From Phoenix dactylifera (Eukaryota; Streptophyta; Magnoliopsida; Arecales; Arecaceae), in assembly GCF_009389715.1 (NCBI RefSeq), contig NW_024067689.1:992001-1056000 (forward strand): DNA of 64,000 bases. Reading direction: 5' to 3'. Positions 34,706 through 46,934 of this stretch are shown in pieces. A program made the translations under genes and the position numbers. Numbering within the stretch: the stretch's first letter is position 1; every line of letters begins with the position of its first letter. Below the pieces are notes generated by a model. The model was not told where the DNA came from, did not search any database, and was given only the letters and a program-made list of their open reading frames with translations.

Positions 34706-35185
34706 GGGCTCGTTTGGTTCGCGGAAAGTATTTTTCCTCCTAAGAATATGATTCTTGGGAAACAAATTTCTAGGAAGAGGATGCCTAGGAAAGTACTTTT
34801 GGCATGTTTAGTTGACAATGGGAAAGTGACAAATTTTCAAAGTGCTTATGTTTGGTTGGCCATCCACTTTTCTGGAAAAGTTATGTATAATTCATATTAT
34901 ACCCTTAATAAAAATTAGGTCTTTAATGCCTCTTTAATGCTTATTTAATGCTGAAGGGACTTTTCGGAAAAAAATAAAAATGGAGTGATTTCCGCCTCAT
35001 GAGAAAGTAACTTTCCTATGTTTCTCATGGGAAAGACTTTTCCAAAAAATGTGGGAATCATATTCCCATAAAAATACAACTTTTCCGTCTTTCTCCTTTG
35101 AAAACTCCAACCAAACAAGAGGCATCTCATTACTTTTCCGTTGACCACACTTTTCTCCCTTTTTTTCGGCGAACCAAACGAGCCC
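34706..35185. mobile_element. PIF/Harbinger-type (Tourist-like) MITE
   Basis: A 480-bp element with terminal inverted repeats GGGCTCGTTTGGTTCGC (left) and the complement of GGGCTCGTTTGGTTCGC (right), flanked by the 3-bp duplication TTA at 34703-34705 and 35186-35188. The interior also pairs in part, for example TTCTTGGGAAACAAATTTC-like words near each end. No coding capacity. Confidence 0.87.
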
Positions 35186-36127
35186 TTAATTTCTCCTTGA
35201 GGGTTGCGTGTCAAAACTACTCGATCACCGCCATGATGCGTTTGCACCACTTATATCCTTTGGTTCCTTAAAGAATTGTTTCATAGACTTCACAAATTGA
35301 TTTTGGAAGCATACAAGATTAGATAAGAATGGAGCAGAAATTAACTATGGCATCCCTACTTAATATGGAAGACGCAGGCTTTTTGCAAGCTGGCTGTCAT
35401 CTATTATGTCTTACACTCAATAAGAAGAACACATATGGCATCTTGGAGCGCCATTTTTATAAATATTTGCAGTGTGAGTGTCGAATAGAAGTAGGAAAGC
35501 GAAATACACCTGAAAAATGTATATATTTCTTAACTATAAGACAAAGGTTATTGCGTGGGCAAAGCACAACCGTCGAACAATACTCAAGCTACAAGTAAGG
35601 ATCATTCTTAAATAACTATGTTCTACATATAATATTGAACCTATACCTTCAAAGTTCAAGCACATAGATGAGTAAATTATACAAAAAGGTCACGTCTTAT
35701 GGTTGGCTTTAGCAGACACATCTTGAGCCGTAGCTTCTTGGACCATCGCCACCACCTTAAACAAAATTTAATCATAAAATAATATGTTGGAGACCCCCAC
35801 CTAACTCAAATACAGGCCGAGGCTAGTGCCGGTCGGATTTGTAGACAGTCACCAATATATAACCATGGACTATGGTTCTTGATGACACAACTACAGCAAG
35901 TGTTGAAGCGCTCTTAATTCAAGATGATATCAAGAAAAAATGGGCAAAACTTATTACGGTTTCAATAAAATACTAAGTTGAACAAAGCAAAAAGGAAGTT
36001 ACAACGATAGCTACAATATAGTAAGACTTCAAAGGCCAATTCACGTACCATCTGACCTCAGGAAAACTGAAGTTGACCAAGGGTTGCTTCCACAAATCAC
36101 AGCCTCCTTCGAAATGCCGTAATATGA

Positions 36128-36157
36128 AAAGAAAGAAAGAAAGAAAGAAAGAAAGAA
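36128..36157. repeat. GAAA microsatellite
   Basis: About seven tandem GAAA/AAGA units. Confidence 0.9.
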
Positions 36158-38651
36158 GAGGACGACAATGGAAGAGAAGAGCGCAATATACGCAAACAGG
36201 CAAGCTTAGCTTTCCCACTTGCAGTGCTGATCCAATTGGACTTAGTAGACCCCACCACAAATCGACAAGAACGAGACAGCCTATTCCGTAGGAAAGGATG
36301 GGAGGAGATGAGACCAGGAGAAGAGCATGCATGCAAGAGAGCTGGCATCGGAGCCCAAAGACGAGGGGTTTTATAGAGGATAAAGGGAGAAACTGGGTCG
36401 AGTCAGATGCCGTATTGGCTTTTCGGTCACATAGCGCAGGCGAGCCAGAGTTGACGTCACAAAGCGAGGCGTGGGTGCGGGTCGAGTCAGATGACCGGCC
36501 TATCGACTTCCGTGGCACGGGGATCCAGCTCGGAGTGGCTTAGGTAGATAAAGGCACAGTGACAGGATATGAGTTAGTGTGTGAGATTAGGTCTGAAAAC
36601 GGGTAAAGGGGACCATAGTGGGCTGCCAATTGCCAGTTGAGTGGGTACTCAATGTATGATACAAGTACAAGCACCTAACTTTCCCCTTTAGCTTTTTAGT
36701 ACTACTTTTTTGTGTTTTTTACGTTCTCGATGCTTCATGAAGGTCAACGAAGATGCGTGCTTGTGATAAGACCAGCTGACGAGGTGAGATCGTCAAATAA
36801 TATTTGTTTTAAGGATCTGAAAAATATGTGCTAGTTGTATGTGCTACTTTAAAAAAAAAAAATTAAATTAATGATGTGCTCCAGTTAGGTCCTCGTCTTC
36901 TTTTTTTTTTTTTTTTTAAATGGTCCATCCCTTTTATGATGCTCTTGAGAGCATTGTTGGAAAGAATAGTTATTAATAACAATTTAATAATATAAAATTT
37001 TATATTGGTAAAATCACTTCGCAGCTGCATCATTTGTTTATTGCTCCACTATGTGGTATGCTATAGTACATGTCTTCTTTAAATGAGCAATCCAAAGAAC
37101 TCCATGCTCGGGGGAGTAGGGTTTTTTTTATAAAAAAAAAATTCTTTAGAATTATCCTAGCACTGCTCAGATTAGTCACATTTCAAAATAAATCATCATA
37201 TAGCTCATGAGCCTATTATTTATCATTAGTTACCATATTCTACTCTATAAAGCAATGCTTGTTTAGGGGATGGAGGGTAGTAATTTCAGATCACTAGCCT
37301 TTTCACAAGGGAACTTCTGTGAAGCTTATCTTAATTCTTTAGGAATGGCCGTCTACTTGTGTCTTGATTCGTCATTATTCTTTTAGTTTACTTTTTCTAG
37401 TGCCTTACAATATCACAATTTACTTATAGGATCCTACCATCTTCAAATTTGTTAAAAGCTGCAATACATGTGCAAGCAAATCGCAACGTAAATAATTACA
37501 CATCCAATATAAACCGTCCTAAACTAAGAGCGCTTTCTTATGATAGGAGAAAAAAGTTGTAAAGAAGAAAATGATGATTTCTGTACTGTATGCATATAGT
37601 CTAATTAAACTAAAAATTTTGTCCAATTTTCATCACTAGTTTCATTCTACTTGCAATATCCCTAGTACTTTCTTTTTTAAAAAAGAAGGAAATGATCCTG
37701 AATAGTATTCTTTCTTTCATCTTGTCATTGAAAGCTTCATCCAGTTGCTTAGAATCATACCAAAAGTATATATTACAAAATGAATTAACCAAGGAATATG
37801 AATACAAACACTATCCTGATTATTCTATAATTAAGGTTAATATCGAAAACAAACAATATTGATTAGAGAATAAAAGTATGATATTTCTCAAATAACATTT
37901 TTTTGTTATCTAAAATTTCCTATCTCAAATACAATATGCCCGAACTTGATATCTTTATTCAATAAGATCTATTGCTATATTATTAAAAATAAGCTTTTCC
38001 TTTTTAAAAAGCTAAAGCACTGCAATGCCCTAATCTCTAAAGCCCATCTTTATCTGCATCTTAAAGTAGGATGCAAGTGGTACATGTAACAAGGGTCCAA
38101 TAAATACGAATCTCATATACCGCATCAATTGCTATCAAGATGGATTGATTAGTTTGAGTGGGGAGATTAAGTGGTACTGAAAAGCATCACTCACAAGAGT
38201 GAAAGAGAGTTAGCCAGCCGTCCCTCTTGGTCCCCAAAGAAATTGAGCTAGATCTTTCGCATGAAAACTACTGTTGGATCACCCATCGAATAAATCTAAA
38301 AGCGATACACTCAAAGCGAGCCTCTGGTGACCTAATGGTAGATTCGCTCAGAGATGAAAGGAGAATTCTTCTTTCGTGCGTTGACCTTCCATTCGGAAAT
38401 GCGTGGCTGAGTGAAGCAGCTCTCAGGCCACTTGTGTCTATCGAAAGACGAAGAGTGTTGCTGGTTAATTAGTTGTCTACTATTTGGCTTATCATCTCGT
38501 AAATTTTTTTTTTTTAGAAGGAGGTGCTTTAAAAAAAATCAGCTCCCGCATGACCAGCGGAAGTGGAAACCACGTGCCGCATCTCCCTTTCGACATCATT
38601 GGTCGTATACGGAGACTGACGGCGGTACCGTCCACTCCACTGCGCCTCGCT

Positions 38652-38655
<4 letters not shown>

Positions 38656-38691
<36 letters not shown>
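38656..38691. repeat. CT microsatellite
   Basis: About 17 CT units followed by a T-rich run. Confidence 0.9.
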
Positions 38692-38693
<2 letters not shown>

Positions 38694-39868
38694 ATTTTTT
38701 TATTTTGAGTTTTCTTCAAGATCGCTGACAGCCTCATTGTATTTATTTTATGTATGCTGACGGCCGTCGACGCTTTGCATGCCGTGTACTTTACTCTGCC
38801 TCCCACCGCGCCCGCTCGACCGCCGTTAAAATCCAGAGCATCGCCGCAAGGCGATCCGTATAAAGAAAGGCTGGAAGGATTTCGAAGCTGTTTGGTGATG
38901 CCGATAGAATTCCTGATCCCCATGCTTGGATACAGCCTGGAACCCAATTACGGCGAACGACGAAGTAGCCACACATAGGTCAGCAGAGTCAGTAACTAAT
39001 TACACTCGTTCAATGCATACATACTATTGGCTTCGTGGGTTGACAATTGGCACCTTTTAATTAATAAATAAATATTATTTTAATTAACTTAGATCTAATC
39101 TCTCCGGTCCTGTATTTGGTGTAGCTATCAAAAATTCATAAAAAAATATTCTTCTAGGCTCTTCTCAATGTATGGCGACTCTATTTGAAGTAATAAACTA
39201 CAGGATCCAGTCTAATTTGGCTTGATATGCGATTTGATGAATAATTTTTAAAATGATCTCAACACTTAAATTTAGGCATTAGGCTAAGTAGCTCAAACCA
39301 ATAAAATACGTAATTGCTGCCTAATCTTACTTCACAATTGACTTTACTAACTTAACAAAATATACAAACCTAGTCTTTCATGATCTGACAAATAATCTAG
39401 CTAATGCAGTGCATTGATTATTATTTAACTTTAATTTAGTAAGAATATTTTCTATACGACAATAGTTGATATTTTATATCTAAGCTTTATTTTTATATTT
39501 TAGTACTATTTTTAAATATCTCTTGCATATTTGAGGGCAATATAATTCCCAATGTGGTCTACTCTAATCTTATCAACTATACTTAACAAAATACAAAAAC
39601 AAATCTTATTACACTTAATCTAATTAACAAAACCAAAGTATTGCTATTATTGGTTAAGCTTTTTCTTACTTTAATTTTGCAAGAATTTCTCCTCTATATG
39701 TCAATAATTCAAAATACACCTTTGCCATCTAATTTTCTTTGTTTATATTTTAACATTTAATATTTTTTATTCATTTTGTGCTGTGGGGTTATTTTGTTTA
39801 TTTATATTAAAATAATTCTTTTTGTTTAGGAATTCTAGCTAATGGAGGCTCGTCTCCTATGTCTCCAT

Positions 39869-40351
39869 TAGGGCTGTTAATGAGCCGAGCTGCTCGGGCT
39901 CGGCTCGAGCTCGGCTTGTTTTGACTCGGCTCGGTAAAAGCTCGACTCGGGCTCGGCTCATTAGTCAAACGAGCCCGAGCCGAGCCCAATATGAGGCTTG
40001 TTTACACCCGAGCCCGAGCTCGAGCAGCTCACGAGCCCAAATGAGTTCTAGTCTCCCACTGAAAAATCTTATTTCCGCACCATAATTCATAAAAATCTGA
40101 TCACATAAAGAAAAATAGCCTGTTATCGAGCCCGAGCCCAATTACGAGCCCGAGCTCGGGCTCGTTATGGAGCTCGTAATTGAAACGAGCTTTACGAGCT
40201 CAAGCCTGAGCCTTTGCTTTGCCAAGCAAGCCTGAGCTCGAGCCCAATATAGAGCTCGTTACCGAGCCCGAGCCCGAGCCCGAGCTTCTGTGAAACGAGC
40301 CGAGCCGAGCTCTTCCAGGCTCGAGCTCGGCTCGGCTCATTAACAGCCCTA
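39869..40351. mobile_element. hAT-type MITE rich in GAGCC/GGCTC words
   Basis: A 483-bp element with terminal inverted repeats TAGGGCTGTTAATGAGCC (left) and its exact complement (right). It is flanked by the perfect 8-bp duplication GTCTCCAT at 39861-39868 and 40352-40359, the size typical of hAT transposons. The interior is an irregular mixture of GCTCGGCTCG and CGAGCCCGAG words that can pair extensively with itself. No ORF of interest. Confidence 0.92.
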
Positions 40352-40432
40352 GTCTCCATTGTTTTCTCCATAGGGCTCGGGCTCGGGTCGGCTCATTAAC
40401 AGCCCTAGTCTCCATTGTTTTCTCCATAGGGC
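40334..40432. repeat. 56-bp-period duplication of the hAT MITE end and its flank
   Basis: The last 18 bp of the MITE, its target duplication and 17 bp of flank (40334-40376) are repeated at 40390-40432. The flanking host sequence is part of the unit, so the duplication followed the insertion. Confidence 0.85.
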
Positions 40433-42045
40433 CTATCTTTGTCACGAAAGTAGCTATCTTTGTTAAAAAATACCACATATATCAACCATCAGGGATCAAG
40501 GTCAATGATCTTACAAAATAGAAAAAAACCTCTCAAAAATTGCAGCTACCTCTTCATTAAGTATCATTTCTAATTTCGTGTTTAATTACTCAAGTATAAT
40601 AAACCATGTGCTTATTAACATTATTGATCTGTAACCAATTTTTTTGTCAAATGCCTTGAAGATTGATGGTAATAGTTAGTGCTTTCCCCCCTTACCATAT
40701 CCCTTTACATCTTGATTCTTCTCCACCTAGGCACATGATCTTGCTTCATTCCTTAGAACTGAAAGGGAATCTATAGTGTAATTACCCAAGAAAAGACATA
40801 TATAGTGCACCATTTTTTTAAAAAGATTTTTAAGAATCATGGTAAGAGCGAAACTAAAACTTCCAAGATCAAAAGATTGATACAAATAGATAACAAATTC
40901 TTACCAGTAAGCTATATATTCCGGGAACAAAAGTGAAAACTAATAATTATGTAAAACTATTGATACAGCTGAAAAAAATAGAAGTATCAGCTAGCTACTT
41001 AGATTAGTAATTAATATCAAAAGTGGGATCTGGACCAAAGTCATTTACCGAAGACCAAAACTTGAGTCGGGTTTCTTGCCTTATTAGAGCACTCGGCATG
41101 GAAGCAATCAGTGTCAGAAGTGATATGTAAATCCACACCTTCTCTCGAAGGCCAAGGCGCGTTAGACCAATGTGCAAGAATGAATTAAGGATTGAAGGTA
41201 CGTCCATGAGATCAGAGAAAAGGCAGTGCTCCAGCAAAGAAAGAATTCCCGAGTTTGGAAGCATTTGATCTTTAGATTGGAAACTGCTTTAGACGTTGGA
41301 ACCTTCAGCAACCTAGCTAGGTCAGGCACTTGTCTGCAATGATCTCATGCGCATGTTTTGGAATTCCCACTCTTATAATCGGAGTATGCACATAAATGAT
41401 CTGATCTAAGAGTTCACTCTTTGGTCTCAGGTCGTTTAGGCATATAGAGTGGGGAAGAGTATCTAAACATCAGAAATCATCGTCGAACTTTATCCTACTG
41501 TCACTCTCTCAGTTTACCAACCAAACATAAATCAGAAATGCAGTTTCAATGGATTCATGATTTAAAGACAATAAAGGGCAATTTTTTTTTAATCAATTTA
41601 CATCTCTGGAGTGGACTGAATATCTAAGGGAATTTCAGGTAATGAACAAACATTGAATAAATTGTTGACTACCCTTGATGATGCATCACTTCCTCAACCA
41701 ACAAAGCAAAATCTAATGGCTAAGTTGAATTATTCAAAAACAAAAGACAACAAACTCCCACCAAGCAGAGGCATATGGCCGGAATGGGTTCATAAATTTG
41801 AACCCGGGAATAAACTGCGCATAAATTGACTTATGAATCTCATAACCAAATGCTGTACACAACACCTGAACCAACAAAGTGGCATGAGGTACCACATAGA
41901 GTGCTTTTTTGCAATCGGTCTTCATCTCCTAATTATCAGCAAATGCTATGGCGAAAGATTGCATGCCACTTTATGATAACCATCCTTCATTGAGCGGAGA
42001 ACAAGATCTGAACATAGCATGCAAATAGTGTATATATATATATTG
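40433..42045. other. Gene-free spacer
   Basis: Short unrecognised minus-strand ORFs at 41004-41264 (86 codons) and 41734-41925 (63 codons), in AT-rich sequence. No family resemblance was found. Confidence 0.4.
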
Positions 42046-43430
42046 ACTCAAACGTTGCGGAGTGTTTCTTGAGATAGCAGCCTCAGTGTCTCTCATATCT
42101 GAGCTCACAACTCTCAGGTTTGCCAGATTCTGCTCTTCTGGACGACGGCAATTGAGATGTCATTCATGAATAGGTCATGGAGGACCAAAGCATAAATGAT
42201 GGTGGAGACGAGCAATTCTGTTGATACGAAGGTAGAGATTCCAGAGGAGTCCAACAGAAATGTCTGGGCTAACACAATGGTTACTTCCACCAAGTAATCA
42301 ATGATTACAACCGAAGCACCAGTCACTGGGAGAGAATATGCCCATTATGCTCGTGATACCTGCTGAAATAATTAAAAGTAAGAAGCCATAAACAACAGAA
42401 AAGAAATAAAAGCAAACAAGAAAAATCATGGAGAAGGAAAGTTATGTAAACCTGAAGCCTTGGAAAAAATTAATCCGCACAGCCTGCAAATACACAGAAA
42501 AATGGATGGCAGAGTGAGATGACCTGTTTGAAGAAATGAAAATCCCTCCTGATAATTTGAACAAATGAAACTGAAATTTCCATGCAACCTCCAAAAAAAC
42601 AATTCGTGACTTGAAAACAAATGGACCAAGGTAAAAGAACAATGTCTGCTAAAAAATTACCAAGCATTTGCTCTCAAATAAATAAATAAATAAATAAAAG
42701 CCATTCTTCAGATAAGGGTTAAAAACTCTGAAAATTTGACTTTAATATTCAGATGATCATAATTGATTCGAGTATAACAATGATATCGATCAGTCAGGAT
42801 AATCTGACGATCAATTTCCTATTTAGTGTAACCATGGAGCTTTAAATAATGAACAAGCCAGAGTGAAAGTTTTATTATAATGCGCCAACTTGCATTAGAC
42901 ACTGGGATGCGGAAAAGAGAGACTTACAAGAGGGACACAGAGGAACAGAGCATTATAGTAAGCCCTCCTTGACGCGTTATAAAGTCCCCAACAAATCCTT
43001 GGCCATGCCATGCAAGAAACACTGGGTGCTCCTACTAATAAGAACAATACTGGATGAAGATCCCTAGGAAGTTTCATTTGTAGGAAGTCTTTAGTAAGGT
43101 TACAAATAGTACGATAGCCTAACAGCAAAGAAGACATTAGGCCCCTCTTTTAAGTCCCATTGATGCGCTGAGCAATGCATCCCTAAAGTTGGCCATGACG
43201 AACAATGGTTTGAAAGATATGCTACCTTTGAAAACCTTCTTTGGCCCCCAGACAACCATCGGCCATAAATTTTGAGCTCAAGGCAAAAAATTAGAGAATA
43301 AGGTCATACCAAAGGGCAGCATCAAGGTTTACTGCAACTGATGGTGGCACACCATCTGCTAAGAAAATGTATGCTATCCAAGGAGCAAACACCATCTGCA
43401 CACCAACTGATGGTTTCTTTCTTACCTCCT
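42046..43430 (-). pseudogene. Degenerate SLAH-type anion channel pseudogene
   Basis: Three parts of the SLAH gene can be followed on the minus strand: a 3' part of exon 3 (about 42920-43430, with PPSVAVNLDAALWY, LPRDLHPVLFLL and GAPSVSCMAW), exon 4 (about 42455-42484, AVRINFFQGF) and exon 5 (about 42075-42365, VTGASVVIIDYLVEVT and LVLHDLFMNDISIAVV). Exon 5 has a TAA in place of the first Trp codon of the AWWAY motif, exon 3 is frameshifted and has lost internal blocks, and the C-terminal tail is cut short. The N-terminal exons are absent. It is much more diverged from the intact gene at 26759-30734 than the segment at 44556-46211. Confidence 0.85.
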
Positions 43431-43720
43431 CTGCCCTCCCTTTTTGTGTATGTCCGATGGAGGAGCCTATCTACTACCAGAGAATTAGGGCGTATGGGTT
43501 GACTAGAAGTGACTGGCTTGAGTACAGCCTGAACATCGAACGTAAATGCTTCGCACCCGGATAACGTCCTACCTGTCACATCGGTGGGATTTCGATGATC
43601 ACTAGATCTCTCGATTAGGATGCGACTAACTATGGGGAGCTCCTGATATGCAAGCTTGGCGATTGGCATTCGGCCCGCCTAGTGGCCAGTCCCGATCCAC
43701 TACGTACTGGTGCCACGGGT
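43431..43720. repeat. Unidentified block shared with 46590-46860
   Basis: This sequence replaces the 5' part of SLAH exon 3. It is found again, with scattered differences, after the SLAH fragment at 46212-46590. It includes GGGCCCGCCTAGTGGCCAGT-like and GTCCTACCTGTCACATCGGT words. No coding domain recognised; it could be transposon-derived. Confidence 0.5.
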
Positions 43721-43736
43721 TGAACACAGGTTTCCC

Positions 43737-43865
43737 TCTCTCTCTCTCTCTCTCTCTCTTAAAATTGCGATACTGATGATAATAATAGTTACAATAGTAA
43801 TAATAGTAATAACAATAGCAGTAATAATAGTAATAGTAAATCTAATAATACTAGTAAATAATAAT
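43737..43865. repeat. CT microsatellite followed by AAT/AATAGT-rich tract
   Basis: About eleven CT units at 43737-43759, then a degenerate AATAATAG-type simple repeat to about 43865. Confidence 0.8.
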
Positions 43866-44072
43866 AAAGAAGGATGGCTGTGACCAAGACTTGGCATTGT
43901 CATGAAAGGAATAAAAAAAAACCTATGGTTTCATTGAAGATATTAATATATATAACCAAAACATGGACTGGAATCCTTTATTATCAAATTAACAAGCATA
44001 ACCAAAATATCAGGAAGGTATATAAACCCATCGGAAGTTCAGCTGGCACTCGTGGAATTAAGAAGTGTGCTT

Positions 44073-44524
44073 TCAGAGAAACCGGTTCAGATACTCATCA
44101 ACAGTAGTGTATTTGACATCAGGATAGAGCTCTGTGGCCTCCACACCAAATGATGGCTCAATCTGAAAGTTTGTCAGGTCCCCCTTGATGAAGACACAGT
44201 GGCAGATAGACAGCAAGACATTCAACGGAACAGGAGATTCTGAAAGACGGTAAGCACCTGCGTTAATAGATAAGTTATATAATGATCTTAAACTTAAACC
44301 TAGATTAAGTTCCTATGCACCTTGGATCTGCTTCAGAACCACTTCTTCAGGAACATATACCCTCTCAAAGGTCTTGCCAACCTTCTTCTCCCACAGGGAG
44401 ACTATCTCATTGTGAGATAAGGTGTTGGCAGGCGGTCTAAGATACAGAATCTTGTTCAGTGTTCTTGGGTCATCCACGGCTCTAATGGTGAATGTGCCAA
44501 TGTCAACTTCATCGACAAAGATTC
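44073..44524 (-). pseudogene. 3' fragment (last two exons) of an isoflavone-reductase-like gene
   Basis: Two exons on the minus strand, 44321-44524 and 44073-44239, each with proper GT or AG borders, join in frame to about 123 residues. They include GIFVDEVDIGTFTIRAVDDP, LRPPANTLSHNEIVSLWE and the terminal EYLNRFL before TGA. This is the C-terminal part of the NmrA-type NADPH-dependent reductases (isoflavone reductase-like / phenylcoumaran benzylic ether reductase). The first three-fifths of the protein, including the NADPH-binding N-terminus, is absent here. The kept exons have no stop or frameshift, so the fragment is fairly recent. The remaining exons are not in the window. Confidence 0.85.
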
Positions 44525-44555
44525 CTGAAACAAGGGAAATAATGCCAGATATTGC

Positions 44556-46211
44556 AAATAAAGTTAAATGGACATCATTTAAATCCTTTAAAAACTAATG
44601 CTGATCTCAATCAGAAGGGATAATGTATGGTCATTCCGTATTGAGGCTTTTATTGCAAATGAACCAACATGGTTCTAAAGGAAAATAGTAATGCACCGAC
44701 ATGCATGAGTCACTAGGAATGTACAAAGAGAGACTAACCAGAGAAGCATAGAGGAACATGGCGATGAAGTAAGCTATCCTCGACCCATAGTCAAAGTCCC
44801 CATGAACATTTGCCCATGCCATGCAAGCAACACTGGGTGCTGCTACAAATAAGAAAAATACTGGATGAAGATCCTTTGGGAGAGTTTCATTGGTTGGAAG
44901 CCTCTGGTACACGGTTACTAAAAGTACTGTATAGTGAGCTAATCCAATAGCAAAGAAGAAGATAGGCCCTTCTTTAAGTCCCATTGATGCACCAAGCAAT
45001 GCACCCACAAAGTTTCCCACGATTGATAAATGATTTGATGGATTTGCCACCTTTGAGAGCCTTCGTTGGCCCCTAGACATCCATCGACCATAAATTTTGA
45101 GCTCAAGGCAAAAGATAGGAGCCATAAAAACATACCAGAGAGCAGCATGAATGTTAACTGCAACCGATGGTGGCAGACCAAGTACCAAGAAAAGACAGGC
45201 TATCCAAGGAGCAAAGAAGAAATTGACACGGATTGGGCGATGGTATTCCCTTCGAACCGCTTCAAAGTAGAAGATGATTTTCAAAGCGTAAATAAGGGAT
45301 ATGGTTGCCATCAGTGCAAGAGAGATGCACCAGAGTACGAGGTTGACAGTCAGGCTTACATGTAGGAAACTCATAGATGGAGATAGAGCTAAGGTCTTCC
45401 ACAAGATAGCTTGGCTGCTTACACCAAGGCACATACCAAAACAAGAAATTGGGAAACGAAGAAGGAAAGGCCACTTCTTGTCTTCAGGAAGAACCGACAC
45501 CTCTGTCGCCTGCGGTAAGTGAAAAGTGATAAATAATGCCGTGATATAATGATAGCTAACAACTTCAACATACTAGCATATTACATTATCTTGAAAAATG
45601 TTTAGATTTACACATTATGCGATACAAGATGGTCTCACATAGTCTATAGCAGGGTCTTCTGTGCCAGTACCGGGCACCATACCGATTGCCCGACGGCACG
45701 AGACAGTATAGGCTAGCATCGTGCCATGCCGGGCCTGTACCGTCGCAAAGGACTGTGGGAGAGAGAAAAAGAAAGAGAGAGAGATAGCAAATAGGGGAGG
45801 AAGGGATAGGCCGGCGGAGGCTGGCGCTGGTGCGGGTGGCGGAGGCTGCGGCCGAACCTCCGCCGGCCTCCCTCCCTCTCCCTCCCCCGCTCACTCTCTT
45901 TTTTTTCTTTTCTTTCCTTCTCTTTCTCTTTCTCCAGCAACGGCGTTTTGGTTTTTTTGCCAGAACCGTCCCGGTAAGCCGCCCGTACGGCTCGGGACGC
46001 TCCGAACCGGGCGGTTCAGGACGGTTTCTCCGACATTGGTCTATATTGATTGTTTTTTGGAAGATATATATTGCTAATGGTGAAATCCTTATACAGATGG
46101 AACAGACATCCAATAGAGAAACAATAGAAGCAGCAGTATATGTTATAGCCAAGAGACTGCATACCCTTAAAGTGTCTAATTCGCCCTTCTAAGGCATCAA
46201 AGTAGCGATCA
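44556..46211 (-). pseudogene. Duplicated segment of the anion channel gene (exon 3, intron 2, edge of exon 2)
   Basis: This 1,656-bp block is colinear with 27483-29116 of the intact gene at high identity. It carries exon 3 at 44739-45509, 771 nt like the parent, fully open and with intact splice sites; intron 2 with its GC-rich repeat; and the last 46 nt or so of exon 2. Exons 1, 4 and 5 are not part of the block. Most coding changes are conservative (for example CFGM for SFGM, YVFMAP for YVCMAP). Alone it cannot make a full channel. It might be spliced with the degenerate exons at 42 kb, but those contain stops. Confidence 0.9.
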
Positions 46212-46870
46212 CTAGGAAGAGTTTCATTTGTAGGAAGTCTTTAGTAAGGTTACAAATAGTACGATAGCCTAACAGCAAAGAAGACAATAGGCCCCTTTTT
46301 AAGTCCCAGATGCACTGAGCAATGCATCCATAAAGTTGGCCATGAAGAACAGTGCTTTGAAAGATTTGCTACCTTTGAAAACCTTCTTTGGCCCCCAGAC
46401 AACCATCAGCCATAAATTTTGAGCTCAAGGCAAAAAACTGGAGAATAAGGTCATACCAAAGAGCAGCATCAAGGTTTACTGCAACTGATGGTGGCACACC
46501 ATCTGCTAAGAAAAGGTATGCTATCCAAGGAGCAAACACCATCTGCACACCAACTGATGGTTTCTTTCTTACCTCCTCTGCCCCCCCCACCTTTTATGTA
46601 TGTCCGATCGAGGAGCCTATCTACCATCAGAGAATTAGGGCATATGGGTTGACCAGAAATGACTGGCTTGAGTACAGCTTGGACATCGAACGTGAATACT
46701 TTACACACGAATAACGTCCTACCTGTCACATCGGTCAGATCTCGATGATCACTAGATCTTCTGATTAGGATGCGACCAACTATGGGGAGCTCCTGATATG
46801 CAAGCTCAGCGATATGGTGTTGGGCCCGCCTAGTGGCCAGTCCCGATCCACCACGTATTGGTGTCATGGC
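46212..46870 (-). pseudogene. Third SLAH-type fragment, duplicate of 43072-43720
   Basis: The fragment has the same order as 43072-43720: degenerate SLAH exon 3 sequence (FAPWIAYLFLADGVPPSVAV and NLDAALWYDLI on the minus strand), then the unidentified shared block. The two copies flank the interval 43720-46211, which holds the isoflavone-reductase fragment and the duplicated SLAH segment. Frameshifts and missing blocks rule out function. Confidence 0.8.
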
Positions 46871-46934
46871 GTGTTTTAATTGGTTGGACCTTCTGGTGAG
46901 TTGTAATCGGTTTGGAGGCATATCATGTGAAAGT

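Larger units (their letters stand above)
35189..39860. other. Gene-free spacer
   Basis: AT-rich with homopolymer runs. It includes a GAAA-type microsatellite (about 36128-36157) and a CT microsatellite (about 38656-38691). ORFs at 35973-36518 and 38227-38728 show no recognisable domain and are built partly on these simple repeats. Confidence 0.5.

Noticed and set aside
35973-36518. 181-codon minus-strand ORF
   Set aside because: It includes a translated GAAA microsatellite, shows no domain, and has poor codon character.
44739-45509. Calling the open SLAH exon 3 duplicate a second functional channel gene
   Set aside because: Exons 1, 4 and 5 are absent from the duplicated block, and the only candidates nearby at 42 kb contain a stop and deletions.
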